Made by a program: the position numbers and the translations under genes
NCBI GenBank assembly: GCA_033439765.1
Contig: JAULSN010000005.1
Span: forward strand, 2,185,001-2,249,000
Direction: 5' to 3'
Source of the DNA: Lasiosphaeria ovina
Lineage: Eukaryota > Ascomycota > Sordariomycetes > Sordariales > Lasiosphaeriaceae
DNA: 64,000 nucleotides
Part shown: piece after piece, positions 34,974 through 46,892 of the stretch
Layout: every line of letters begins with the position of its first letter
Numbering within the stretch: the stretch's first letter is position 1
The notes under the pieces: model-generated
What the model saw: only the letters and a program-made list of their open reading frames with translations
Told to the model about the DNA's origin: nothing
Databases searched by the model: none

Positions 34974-36755
34974 ATGTGGTGGGATCCAGATACCATCGAT
35001 CGCGCCGTGACCCGGGAGTTCGTCTGCAGTCAGCTCCTCCCCGGAGAGATAGAGCGTCTGGACCGCCCGCTGGGCTTCGGTGATGGTCTCACAGACGGCA
35101 CGTACTGGGAATGGATCGATGAGAAGGCAAAGCGCATCTTCCTCATCCTCGTCGACCTCGGTGTCCCTGACCAGATCTTCGGCGTCATCGACGACTCGTG
35201 GGACGACGAAGACCTCCCCATCGCCCTCGACCAGGTCGAGCGCCTGGCCCTGACTCCCGGAAAGGATGAGAAGTCCGAGAGGAGGTTCTACTATCGGCAG
35301 TTCTACTATCTGCTGCGGCCGCTCCAGAAGGGCGACGCTAGCATATACCAGGACAACGAGGTGGTGCCCCTGGATGTCGTCGACAAGAAGCAGACCCTCG
35401 CTCCGGGGCAGGGTCACCATGTCGACAAAGTCGTACTTCCGAACTATCCGGGGATGGTCTTTTGTCGTCGTCGGATACCGGTTGGGCCCGGCCAAGGCTT
35501 GAACTACTTGAGCCAGGAGGATTTCTTGTTCGAGGTTAACAGCATCAAGAACGTGCAGAACGAGCATCTGGCCTCGTATTGGGGTTCGTACATCTACCAG
35601 GGATATGGGTATGTCCTGTTCACGCCTGCACCAGACTTCACGCTAAAGTCCTTTCTCACCACGACGCCGAACTCGATAAAGAACTTGGACAAGCAGAAAC
35701 GGAGGGCGCTCGTCATGAACTGGATCCACTGCCTGGTTGATACGCTATGTTTCATCCACAACCGGGGTCTCTCCCATGGAAACATCAAGCCGTCGACAAT
35801 CCTGTTTTCAAATGACAATCAGATAGGCTTTGCTGACTTCTCTCGGTTCAACGCCGAAGGTTTGATGGAGAAGACCACCTTCGACAAGGAGTCATACGAC
35901 TATGCGGCCCCTGAGCAGTGGTTCCGGCCAACGTCAGGTCCTCCGAGCCCTGTCCATCGAAGGGCAACAATGTCTTCGCTGTCTACTTCACCAGAAAGCC
36001 ACAATTTTTCCATCAGCCGCGTGCCAACCGACCTCACCAGTTCCAGTCCGATGGCTATGATGCATGCCCCCACGCCGCATCTTAACCCGCAGGCTGCAGA
36101 TGTTTTTTCTCTGGGCTGCGTTATACTTGAGCTCTTGAGCTTCTTGCTCAAGAAGCAGGGACGGCCGTTTGCAACCCACCGCGCAGCGAAGCACAAAACC
36201 CCGGGCCGAGGCGGCGCAGTGCCGGATGCATCCTTCCACAAGAACCTCGGCCAGGTGGAGGTCTGGATGACGCAGCTGGCCAAAGAGTCGTCGAAGAAGG
36301 ATGGCGCAGTGTTCAAGGGCATCGCACCGATGCTGCATGTTGTCGAGCGCATGCTGTCGTTCCACCCTTCGGAACGGCCGGCTGCCCACGACGTGCAAAC
36401 CAAGATGTACCAGATCCTGACGGATTCTTGCGGTATCACGGAACCCCACTGCGTCCACCAGTACGGCGGCTGGGACTTTGGCATTGGGAGCCTGAAGCTG
36501 AGTTCGCCGCCACTCAGCAGAAACGACAGCTACGACACCATGTCGATTGCAACTAAGCGCAGCAGCGGATCGCGGAACGGAGATCACAAGCGGAACAACA
36601 GCGGGGGTAGTTTACGCAGAACGGATAGCATCAGTCGCGAGTCGGAGAGAAACAGAATCGGGAGCGACTTGACCAGTGGCTTCCAAGCCATACAGAATCT
36701 CCGCATCAGAGACAAGGTGAGGCCGTGGCAGGCTCCCGTATATGCAGGTATTTGA
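34974..36755 (+). CDS. Predicted pseudokinase with N-terminal extension
   Basis: A single exon of 593 residues. Residues 1-150 form a fungal-specific region (WEWIDEKAKRIFLILVDLGVPDQIFGVIDD). A protein-kinase fold follows at about 150-475: a beta-3 strand reading MVFCRRRIPVG, the helix-C region FLFEVNSIKNVQNEHLASYWGSY, and the catalytic-loop equivalent LSHGNIKPSTILF (HGN at 268-270). DFS stands in place of DFG (288-290), YAAPEQW is the APE motif (310-316) and ADVFSLGCVILELL is the helix-F region. The catalytic Asp of HRD is Asn, the beta-3 Lys appears to be Arg and the DFG Gly is Ser, so phosphotransfer is unlikely. The tail is Ser/Arg-rich. The stop at 36753 lies just inside a possible intron (GTATTT at 36747, CTAATC branch, TTCTCAG at about 36814), which would change only the last few residues. 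A scaffold or regulatory role is inferred. Confidence 0.85.
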   Translation: MWWDPDTIDRAVTREFVCSQLLPGEIERLDRPLGFGDGLTDGTYWEWIDEKAKRIFLILVDLGVPDQIFGVIDDSWDDEDLPIALDQVERLALTPGKDEKSERRFYYRQFYYLLRPLQKGDASIYQDNEVVPLDVVDKKQTLAPGQGHHVDKVVLPNYPGMVFCRRRIPVGPGQGLNYLSQEDFLFEVNSIKNVQNEHLASYWGSYIYQGYGYVLFTPAPDFTLKSFLTTTPNSIKNLDKQKRRALVMNWIHCLVDTLCFIHNRGLSHGNIKPSTILFSNDNQIGFADFSRFNAEGLMEKTTFDKESYDYAAPEQWFRPTSGPPSPVHRRATMSSLSTSPESHNFSISRVPTDLTSSSPMAMMHAPTPHLNPQAADVFSLGCVILELLSFLLKKQGRPFATHRAAKHKTPGRGGAVPDASFHKNLGQVEVWMTQLAKESSKKDGAVFKGIAPMLHVVERMLSFHPSERPAAHDVQTKMYQILTDSCGITEPHCVHQYGGWDFGIGSLKLSSPPLSRNDSYDTMSIATKRSSGSRNGDHKRNNSGGSLRRTDSISRESERNRIGSDLTSGFQAIQNLRIRDKVRPWQAPVYAGI

Positions 36756-39086
36756 GAACTCCCTCGACTAATCAGCTGCGCAGACAAGAGCTGACCAAGG
36801 AGCCTGACTTCTCAGATGTGAGCGTCGGATGAAAAAAGGACGGTGAGCATGATGGGGCATCTAGGACTACAAGATGGCGATAATATAAGAAATGCTGGGT
36901 ATGACTGGGAATATGAGAATGCAATGACAGCGATGCTGGGATTTTTTTTGGTTGTATGTAGATGGCGTGGCGCATATTCCCCGGATTTGTGATTTTCTAG
37001 GACGGAGGGTTTGGGCAGTGGGCGCGGCACGGAAGGTCGTCCTTGGTTCAATAATTTATGTACATAGGTTATGAGCTTCCTGGTCGAGGCTCGAGACAAC
37101 GACTGGCATCAGTAATCTGGATCGTTTTCATCATCAGGCACAAGTCGGACAAAAGTATTTGCGATCCATGCTCAGGCCTCTAGAGTACCATTGGCAATGA
37201 CACAATAGCGACAGTACATGGTACCTGCCAAGTGAAGTCATCGCAGAGTCTCAGTCGGCCCGGTGCTAACTTGGTTTGGACGGAGAACTGCCAGGATCAG
37301 ATGCTTGAGACTTGAGCGGACTGCTTGGAAGTTGGCAGTGACAGAGATGTAACGTGCAGATGTGGGCGGGCCGTCGAAATGTTGCATGGGGTGGCACAGG
37401 CCTATGGTGTGACAACGTCATTGCCTATCAAGACAACCCCACTATATTTTCACCCGCACTCCTGATGGCGGATCTGCATCCATGTGTGGCCCCCCAATCA
37501 CGTTCGCGCAAAAGCTCGAGAAACGCCTCCCGACAATCTCGAAGACCCGGCGACTGTTTCAAACCAACCCACAGGCTTCCGGGCTACAGACTCACAGCAA
37601 ACACCCACTGTTCGTCCTGGCCCGGTGTGCTGTGAGCCCTGTGAAACATTTATCTCCTCTCTTTTCCAGCCCCTCAACATGGGTGTCTGTTTAATTGGGG
37701 CCAGGCAGTCAAATCTTTCGGGAAGGTGGGAGTTGGTAGGATGGCATTGCCCAGCAAACGGAATGGGGCTATTTCATGCGAGCGAACAACAACGAACACC
37801 CTTTCAAATTCCAACAAGACGACAGCAAACGTGAAGTGAAGTGAAGTGAAGTGAACTGGGCAGGCCACGCTCCAAGGCCGATCCCGGAATCCCTTTTCAG
37901 CTTTCCAGCCAACAAAACCCGATCCGGCGCAGAAAGCTGAAAGACGTGTGTTGTTTTAAAGCCCACTCCCATCGCGGCCGCCAGCCTCCGCCAATCAATT
38001 GGCCGGCCCATCTCGAGACCCACGCGTCGACGTTGGGCTGGGCAGCTCCTGATTGCGTGTGATGGAATTCGGAGACTCGACTCCTTTTCTAGCGCTGGTA
38101 GTGGCGGTTTGCCCTGATTTGCATGCTGGTTCGCTGCAACATGGTCCAAGAAAATCAAGCTTGGCTGCAGAGCGTGCATGGAGTGACAGGGGTTGCAGGC
38201 TTCCCGCATTCAAGTTTATCTATCTCTCCACTCCAATGGAGATCGCGCGCAGCCTATCCGTAGTAACCATTGGAGATTGGGAATTGAGGAAAGGAAAAAA
38301 AAAACAGCTTGGCGGGTCCGCGGGTGCTGTGCTGTGTTTTGTTAGCTTTGCTTTATTACTCAAAAGACACGCGCTCCCAGCAACGATCTCTCTCCACATA
38401 CATGGCCCTGTGTTTCTCTGTTTCTCTAGGTTGTCACCCCATACTCTCGCTTCTGAACAAGTACCGGGCGGTTCAATAAACGGTTAGGTAGTGTTGTTGG
38501 CATCTCTCGTTCGTTTGACAATACGCGCATCTCGGCCTTATCGATCCATCGCCTCTTGGGAGCTACCTCACCCCGAGTTTCAAGTTGGGAGAACTCGACG
38601 ACCACTCGCTCAAACCGACGTCACCGCCACCCGCGGCCACCGTGACCTGTCTGTCTGTACCTTCCCGCCTTTCGTTCGACCCGCCACCGGGGTTTTGAGA
38701 AAAGAGAAGCCCAGGGAAAGAAAGAGGGCAGATCCAGAGGGGGGCAGTTTCGTTTTCGTCCCAAGAGCAAGAGAGGACTTCTTCTGCGGCGCATCGAAAC
38801 AACTCTTTCATCCTTCCTTCGCCGTTGGCAGTTTTCCAGCTGGGTCGGTCAGCTCCAGCTCCGCCTTGGACCAACGTGCAACGTCTTCTTCTAGCGACAC
38901 GGGCCGCATTCTGCAACATATCCCAGAAACGGAAACCGCATCTCTTTTTTTTTTCTTTTTTTTTTTTTTGCGATTGTGTGTGTTTGCCTGTCGGTCTTTT
39001 AGACGCCCTCGTTCATCATCGTCACTCGAGCATCTTAGATTTATATCTTTGCGTCTGACACCTCCCCTACATACGAAACCGAGATC
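36756..39086. other. Intergenic plus 5' leader of the GH72 gene
   Basis: No coding region is supported. Five tandem GTGAA units lie at 37831-37855. The last 500 bases before 39087 are pyrimidine-rich with a T-run interrupted once (38945-38969), fitting a promoter and long 5' leader of a strongly expressed fungal gene. Confidence 0.5.
37831..37855. repeat. GTGAA pentanucleotide repeat, 5 units
   Basis: Five perfect tandem copies of GTGAA in non-coding DNA upstream of the GH72 gene. Confidence 0.9.
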
Positions 39087-40591
39087 ATGAAGTTTTCAGG
39101 CATCGCAGCCGCCGCAATACTGGGCGCGGCGGCCGCAAATGCCCTTGAGACTATCTCGGCTGTCGGCAATAAGTTCTTTCTGGAAAGTGGCAAACAGTTC
39201 TTCGTGAAAGGTATGTTTGGATGCATTATGTTTGTTGTTGTTCTGAGGAGTGCCGAAGCTAACTGCCCCCCTGCAGGAATCGCTTACCAATTGGTAGAGG
39301 GTGAGATCTTTCTTCGCTCCAGAAACCCCTCCTTGCTCTAGCCGTGTGTCTAACGTAGGACAAACAGAGGACCCCCTTGTGGACGGCGAGCAGTGCAGTC
39401 GGGATGCTGCGCTCATGAAGACGCTGGGCACAAACACCATCCGCGTCTACCACGTCGATGCTACCAAGGACCACACCAAGTGCATGAACGCGTTCGCCGA
39501 CGCTGGAATCTACACTCTCATTGACTTAGATACGTTCGACACATATATCCTGCCCGTAAGTTGTTCATGATGGCGACTAACAGCTTGGAGTTGGGCCGCA
39601 GACTGGCTAACACTTCTCGCAGACTGCCCCGTCCTGGAACCAGACCCAGGTCGATGCGTACGCAGCTGTTATGGATGCCTTCATCAAATACGACAATGTA
39701 CTGGGCTTCTTCGTCGGCAACGAGATCATTGCCATTGCGAACCAGTCCCTGGCTGCGCCCTACATCAAGGCCTCTGTCCGCGACATGAAGAAGCACCGCG
39801 AGTCCAAGGGCTACCGCAAGGTGCCCATTGGCTACTCAGCTGCTGACATCGCCGAGCTGCGGCCCATGCTCCAGGACTACCTGACCTGCGGCGGAGACGA
39901 CTCCCAGAACGTCGATTTCTTTGCGCTCAACTCTTACGAGTGGTGTGATGTCACGACCTACGACGTCTCGGGCTATGCGAACCTCCAGAAGCAGGCCGTC
40001 AACTTCCCCGTGCCCATCTTCTTCTCCGAGACGGGCTGCAACGTGCCGGGCCCCCGCCTCTTCGACGACCAGCAGGCCATCTTCGGCAAGGAAATGTCCT
40101 CGGACTGGAGCGGCGCCATCATCTACGAGTGGATCGAGGAGGCCAACCACTACGGCCTCATCTCTTACGGGCCCCCCGTGGCCCCGACCGCGACGGGCAG
40201 CAACATCAGGGGCGGCTTCTCGCGGGCCGGCACCCCGACCCCCGTCTCGCCCGACTTCAACAACCTCAAGTCGCAGTGGGCCAAGATCACCCCGTCGGGC
40301 GTCGCCCAGTCCGACTACAGTCCGAGCCTGGTCTCGACCCGCGCCTGCCCCACCTCCACCCAGGACGGCTGGCTGGTCAACGGCAACGTCGCCCTGCCGA
40401 GCATCGGGCAGGTGTTCACCGGCGCATTGTCAACGGTGCCAATCGCGACCCCGACCACCACCACCACCTCCGCCCTCGGCTCCGCGGCCACGACTTCGAC
40501 GACAAAGAACCCGGCGCCTGCGAACAAGGAGATTGCCGGCATGAGCGCCGGGCTGGCTGGCGTCATGCTCTTCTTCACCTTTTGGCTCTAA
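39087..40591 (+). CDS. GPI-anchored 1,3-beta-glucanosyltransferase (GH72, Gas/Gel type)
   Basis: Four exons (39087-39210, 39277-39300, 39368-39555, 39623-40591) give 434 residues; the second exon is only 24 nt. A signal peptide (MKFSGIAAAAILGAAAANA) is followed by the GH72 catalytic domain with IRVYHVDATKDHTKCM. The acid/base Glu is in FFVGNEI (Glu146) and the nucleophile Glu in FFSETGC (Glu248); Asn145 and the Cys pairs of the family are present. After the domain comes a Ser/Thr/Pro-rich stretch and a C-terminal hydrophobic tail (MSAGLAGVMLFFTFWL), the pattern of a GPI signal. No Cys-rich CBM43 module follows, so it belongs to the short subfamily. The enzyme cleaves and re-joins beta-1,3-glucan chains at the cell surface, elongating wall glucan. 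Confidence 0.95.
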
Positions 40592-43500
40592 GTGCCGGGC
40601 GGGATGGTTTTCCTTTTTTTTTTTTTCTTCTTTTTTTAATGAGGGCTGGGAATAGGTAAATCCATCAATCATACGAGACTGGGCAGACTATGGCGTACGG
40701 GGTTTGACATTATATGGTGCATCTTTTTTCTCTTCTCTTCTCTTCTCTTCTCTTCTCTTCTTCCTCCCCCTTTTTTCTTTCCCCCCAATCTCAATCTCTG
40801 GAGTTGGGGCCTCCAACTCCCCTACCATTCTCTTTGGGGTAGCTGGCATTGATAAACGGCATGTTCCTCGTGTTGATGTTCGTGGATGGATACCGAGAGC
40901 TGGATTATAGCCAGGCAGGAGTTGAGTTGAAGAAGCACAACAACAGTACACCCGACCGAAGGTGGCGGCGATGTTGAGAACAACTCTCCCCGTCAAGGAA
41001 GCAAAACCAATCAAGAAAAGAGGAGCGTGGTTGCGACTTGGACCGCCGGGCAGGCTGAGCTGAGCTTTGCCACACGGCAACCATTGATTCGTGTGTTTGG
41101 AGGAGGGGGGATACTAATCCTTAATGAGTCTGTCTGCTTCACCTCTAGGAGGGCAGACGCCAAACTGTACATATATGCATTGTAAACACCACACTCTTTG
41201 TGTTGTTTATTAGGCTCGCTGCTGAGGAAGCAGCGAGCTAGAAACGGCACAGCACAGTACATACATCTAGAAGAGTAACCCGCGCTAGATAATAGAGCTG
41301 AACGAAATATTCCCAAACGTATTTCCTGTCTTTTCTTCTGTTTCTGTTTCTTGATGTTGAGTGTGGTTGGTGTGTTGCTTCTGCCTGTCTGACTATCTGT
41401 TTGTCTGCCTGTCTGTCAGGGAGAGGCTCTCGGCAAGAGATGTCGCTGACGTCCATGTGGCGGGTTTCTGAACGGAAAGGGGCTCGTTGTCCAGTATTAG
41501 GTAGTTGTACGACTTTGAGAGCTCTCAGAGCCGCTTTGAGGCATGTGTGTACAGTAGGTAGGCAGTCAGCCCCCACGACAAGCGAATAAACAACTGAATG
41601 TGTAGGTTGCTTCTTTGGTCTTTCTCTGTTTGGGGAGTAGAAAGCCCATGTTTTTAGTTGCTCCCCCTAGTTTCCTGGCCGGGAGAAAAAGAGATAGAAA
41701 CGTAATGTTTACCTGGTTTGATGGTCAAAGTGAGGCTTGCAATAGCTTGTTTATGGGTCAGATTGTCAAAGGAATATATTCCCTCTTTATCCCGGGTTAT
41801 CCTCCAAATTTGCTGTATTATTACCGAACTCCACCCCTTTCGTGAGAGTTGTAGAGAGGGATGGGAGTTCAAGGATACGTGGGCATGGCGTCTTGGCTTT
41901 GCACGAAGCTTGAGAGAAATTCTGATTCGTGTGATCCAGACGAGATAAAACCGCGACGTTTGCAACCATCCTGTTGATTGAAGGCTTGGTCGAGGGAGGG
42001 ATGATTCCATCAGCCCCCGGATCCTGGAGAAACCGAGGAATTTCGCCTTCACACCACTTGGTGTTTTTGTTTAAACTGTCTCGGTGGATTGATTCACTGC
42101 TAGCTTGATAGTCGCAGAGAGAAACATAGTAGTGTCAAGCTTACCGCATGATATTTTTTCTCGGAACTTCTGGACCAGCCAGTCAGGCCTGTTTCCAGCA
42201 GCAGCCTCACAACACGCAGCCCGTTTCTGCGCTGTCTTGCTTTGGGCCCGGTGGGTTGCCACATCATCATTTCGTTTCTGGCCCCCTCTCCAAGCGAGGA
42301 AGGTTGGTAAGTGGAGAGATCAAGTGTTTCGTCATGCTTGAAAGCTTGGTGAACTGAGGTAAAGTCTGGGAGGAGCAGGTCGTCATGATCTGCGTGTTTA
42401 AGAGATGGACCATGCCGTTTTGTGGCCATCGATGGGCGGCGTCATGCTGGAGGCGGTCGTTTTGTTTTCCGAGAGGATCGCAAGGGCAGAGCTATCACCG
42501 CCGCAGTCACTGCGCTGGATGAGCTGCCTTGATTTACGATGGGATGTTCCTTGGTTGGACGAGTGGTCACTGCTTGGTGGGAGAGGAGGGAACAGCCTTG
42601 GAACAATGGGCACCTGCGAACGACCAGGGCGTACCATCGAGCATGGCTGCTTGGTAGCCGAACGCACTACGGCTGGGTTGGGTACCTAACTACCGTAGTT
42701 GATGCTATGGATAGCTATGATGATGCGATGTGCTATAGAGAGAGCTATAGCACCCGAACAGCTTGAGATGGATGAGGCCATCCCCGCATTTTGAAGTCTA
42801 GGAGGGTATACGAAACCCACTAGGGCCCAGACGCGGAGCAAAGTTGGAGAGGTAGCTCATGCACCTCGTCGACGCTGCTTTCTTATGATGCTTTGTTCGC
42901 TTACATGTGACATGAACGTCAGATATTACCCAAGGCACCTTAGTTTCGGAGATCTAAGCCTTAAGCTGAGCTAGGTGAGATTCTTTACGCATCTTCGTCT
43001 AATATCGTCTCGGGAAGGAAGGGGGATTTTGATGCAGGCTGGGAGCTTAGGTTTGGGCAGACGAACTTGAAGGACGTCAGACTCGGCGGCGGCTGCCAGT
43101 TTGAGGGCAAGCACGACGGTGTTGATTAAGGTTTGTGACTCTGAAGCTCCGAGCTGCTGGGCTGGGCTGGCCCCCGCACCCCTCCCGCTTATCATTTTAT
43201 GATTCTTGGTAATAAATATCAGGCGATCTGAAACGGGCCTCGGAGCAATAGCCCAGCATCGCGCCTTCCCTTCCCGATCTGAGCAAGGGGGGAAGCGGGA
43301 GCAGCGGAGCTACAGTAAGGTGGCGCCCCGATTAGGTACGCCCCCTTCTGGGCCTGGTGGCATGGTGGCCTGCCCGGTCAGTGGTGACGGGGCCACACCG
43401 ACCACAGCAGCGGCGGTGCTCACCTCCCTTCAGCGGCTGGTGCTACCCAAGCTCCGAGCTGCCATATGAAAGGGGGTTTCACAATCTTCTGTCCTGCCCG

Positions 43501-45193
43501 CCGTGTCCAGCGCAGATTGGCGACAAACTGTCATGATCTACGGCTCCGTGCGCAGATGATACCCCGCGCCGTTGAGCCCAACCCTCCAAATAAGTAACCA
43601 GAAACCGAAAGATTTGTCGACACTGCACTCCAAATGTCCCGCCTCTTGCTGGCGCGCGTGGCTGTGCGCGTTATCTGGGAACTCTCCGAGTACATACCTA
43701 AGTACACAGTAGACAACGTTGGTCTGACTGATTGAGCAATCGGAAGCTAGGGAGGAAGCTGCATCCCGGAATCCGACGGGCTCGGCAGTTGAACTCGAGA
43801 CAGAGCACGTTCCAAGCCGAAAACAGCTAGGGCGACGCGAGCTCGTCCAAAGTTCCCTAATTACCGTTGAGCCTCAGACGGCCCGCAACCGACGACGCCG
43901 ACTTCCGCTTGTTCACATCTGCTGTGATCTGCTGTGATGTATTTAGGGTCGCATCACTGCGTTTCTGCTAGGCATAGCTGCCATGTTCATCCAGAGGCCA
44001 CTGAGTCTGGCGCTGTTGGTGGCACCCAATCTTTCGGTGCTGGGAATATTGGTTCCGCCCACGTGTTCAGGGAGCTCTGACACCTTCTCTGTTCCATGTC
44101 TCAGGCATGAAAAGAGCTCTCTGCGGTGTTGGCCGACGTTGGACTTCCTGGGTCAACCAAGTTGTTGGTGCTAATCCCCTGCCCTGCCCGCCCTGCCCCC
44201 AAGCTAGCTACCCCCAATCTAGCTACCCCCAAGCTGCTGCACGGACATCTGAAACACCACACATCTTCGTATCCCATAGGGAGACCTGGCCAAGAGGCCT
44301 GCGGTTTGGCCCTACCAGACTAGCCGTCCGTCTTGCGGGACCATAGACGGCCAAGATTTGGATCTTGCCCCGGATTTGAAAAGACATGTCCGTAGTGATG
44401 CTAAGGGCAGTGCTGGCTTCCGGTCTCGACCTGCAACAATGACGGTTGCCCTTCGCTGACGAGTCCTCGCTGGCATGCTAGTCCCTGTTTGAAGCAAGCC
44501 TCCAGCCGAGTTGATGATCACCAGCCTGGAGGCCAACGCTAATTCCAGTTCACCGTCGCACTCCATCCCGGCTTGCAGTCCATGCACTGCTATGATCTTC
44601 TTCACCTCCATCCCTGCATGATTACACGCAGGTCATGGGGCGGGAGCCATCCATGACTTACAGACGGGGAGAGCAGGGCAGCTTGCTCACCTTGCCAGCC
44701 ACACTTTGTCAACCCATGACCCCTGGCCCCCCCTAGCCCAGATCGTGATATTTGGGTTACCTTCTGCTTTTGGTACACTCCGAGTGTCAAGGCGCCGAGT
44801 TGGCCCGGAACCAGATTGTGGCCGTGATTGGTGTCCCGGCTCTCTCGCTCGTCTTCTCGGTCTCGAACAGGATATTTGTGTTTGAGGGGCGGCATAGGGC
44901 TTACCTATACCCCATCGTGGCCCTCCCGTTTTGCATGTCATGACAGATACCCGCTTGTTGCCTCACTTGATCGAGCTTTCCTGGTTTCGTTTGCAGAGCA
45001 GGGCGTCTCCAGCGCCGCTATCGATGAAGATCCCGATCACAAAGCCCGGCATATTTACCTACATGTTTGTCCGGCTGAGGTGCTCTACTCTTGGGGGGCC
45101 AGATGCGTGTCCTTCTCGTTTTTAACGAACACCGCCGCATGTGGCTACGGACCTCTACACGTACTGTTCACTGTCTTAGTGAAGCAAGCGGAA
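40592..45193. other. Long intergenic region, no supported gene
   Basis: About 4.6 kb. It begins with a T-rich 3' flank of the GH72 gene and a TCTTC pentanucleotide array at 40731-40760. Near 44203-44232 a unit with CTAGCTACCCCC is duplicated. A small inverted repeat, GCTATAGAGAGAGCTATAGC, lies near 42732-42751. Neither repeat has an obvious function. The last stretch holds the promoter of the RGS gene; the frame upstream of its chosen Met is open but shows no conserved character. Confidence 0.5.
40731..40760. repeat. TCTTC pentanucleotide repeat, about 6 units
   Basis: About six tandem copies of TCTTC within a polypyrimidine tract downstream of the GH72 gene. Confidence 0.85.
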
Positions 45194-46346
45194 ATGTCCG
45201 ACTTCGAATCAGTACACCAGCTGGCGCAGGCCTCGGCCTCCAATAAGGACATCCCAGATGAACTCACGTTCGCGGAGGTCATCAAGAACCGAACGGCTCC
45301 TGTCAGTTCAACCATGCCTTTTGCGGGTGAAAGGAGGACGTGCTGATATCATTCACTAGCCCTGCTCGTTGAGTGACTTCATGGACTACTTGTACTACGT
45401 CGAACACAACGCCGAGTCTCTCCAGTTCTTTCTGTGGTACTGCGACTACATCCAAAGATGGAGTAGCTTGCTACCCAGGCAGAAAGCCCTTGCTCCGGTC
45501 TGGGATCCAGCCAGGACAGCCGAGCCAAGGTCTCGCTTCATCACCTACAGCCACAAGAGGGCCAGGAGTCTGAAGATGAACAAGATCATCTCCATCATGG
45601 AGATGAAGTCAGAAAACGAGACGTCTAGCCCGCCCAGAGACGAAGGAAGCCGCAAAAGCACTTCCTCGTCGTCTTTGAGCTCTTCACGCCCACGAACGCC
45701 TCCGTCTGCCGTGCTCAGCCCGACCGAGTCCACAAAGGGGGACTGGCAGCCATGTAAGTGAAGCCACCACTGGAACATGCCACTTGACGGCGGACATGGA
45801 AGCTAATCGCCAGTAATAGTTACGATCCAGCCCTTCAGAGACGAAGTCAGCCGCGTCGTGAGGCAGTACATTGCGGAATCCGCGCCTCGCCAGCTGAACC
45901 TCGCGCCCCACGACCGCGAAGCGTGCCTGCGGGCTGCCCAGCACACGACGCACCCGTCCTCACTGCTGCCCGCGTTCACGGCCGCCGAGGCCAACCTCCG
46001 GGGGACGTCTCACCCCAACTTCATCCGCTGGTCCAGATCAAACGCCAACCGGGCCCGCGTCGTCTTCATCCGCGTCATCGGCATCGTTCTCGTGCTGCTG
46101 GGCCTGGGCCTCGACGTGGTCCTGATCCTCTCGCGGCGCAACAACTTCCTGCGCGTCGTGTGCATCGTGCTCTGGTGGCCCGGCTTGACCAGCCTCATCG
46201 CCTCCGTCCACAACCTGTGCCCGGTGCTCCACTTCAACAACAAACGCCAGCTGCGGCCGTGGGAGCTGGTCGACGGCGGCGGCGGCGGCGACCAAACCGA
46301 TTATGCCTTTGAGCAGCAGCAAGACGAAAACCGCTTCACAACCCGC

Positions 46347-46422
<76 letters not shown>

Positions 46423-46591
46423 GCAACAACAACAACAGCAACAACAACAACAGCAGCATCAGAAAGAGTAACAACGATAAAGACGACGAAACCACCGCCG
46501 CCATGACAGCAGCAGACCGCATCCGCAGCAGCTACCACTCGCACTGCCGGCAGCACCACTCGCGCAGGGGCACACAAACCAGCATAATCAG

Positions 46592-46628
<37 letters not shown>

Positions 46629-46892
46629 ATAGACCCCCTGCGTAAGACGAGCCTGCAGCCGTTTGGGCCGCGGAACCAGTACGCGCGCGACGCGGGGTGG
46701 GCGGCGGCGGCGTGGGCGCGGCGGCCGCTGGTGGGTGGTAGGATCTTCGGGGAGACGGTGCGCGTGCAGAACGGCGCGCTGCAGCTGCTGCAGGACCGCG
46801 CCGTCTTCTTCGCGGTGCTGTACGGCGGGCTGGCGGCGTCGGCGCTGACGGCCGCGTCGCTGTTTGCGCCCGCTGGGAATATGTTTCTCTGA
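45194..46892 (+). CDS. RGS-domain protein with C-terminal membrane segments (Rax1-like)
   Basis: Three exons (45194-45301, 45360-45753, 45820-46892) give 524 residues. The N terminus is MSDFESVHQLAQ. The RGS fold starts with PDELTFAEVIKNRTAPPCSLSDFMDYLYYVEHN and LQFFLWYCDYI, is interrupted by a Ser-rich insert, and ends with IRDEV-like helices and an NFIRWSRSNANRARVVF lead-in. Two hydrophobic helices follow (VIGIVLVLLGLGLDVVLIL, IVLWWPGLTSLIASVH), then a low-complexity region with 25 consecutive Asn plus Ser/Asn tracts, and a final hydrophobic segment (AVFFAVLYGGLAASALTAASL). Split RGS followed by membrane helices matches yeast Rax1 and its fungal relatives, which act in polarity and in stress and growth control. 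GAP activity cannot be judged. The first donor is GTCAGT, a weaker form. Confidence 0.85.
46346..46421 (+). repeat. (CAA)n microsatellite coding a 25-Asn run in the RGS gene
   Basis: A perfect CAA array of about 25 units lies in frame as AAC codons and continues, interrupted by AGC, to about 46455. Length variation would change the protein without shifting the frame. Confidence 0.92.

Noticed and set aside
42732..42751. Inverted repeat GCTATAGAGAGAGCTATAGC as a possible transposon end or hairpin
   Set aside because: Isolated and short, with no partner repeat or flanking duplication nearby.
44828..45193. N-terminal extension of the RGS protein through an open upstream frame
   Set aside because: The extra 122 residues have no conserved feature, and the Met at 45194 begins the recognisable family N terminus.
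46038..46577. Poly-Val and poly-Leu frames opposite the RGS gene
   Set aside because: They are the antisense readings of the CAA microsatellite.
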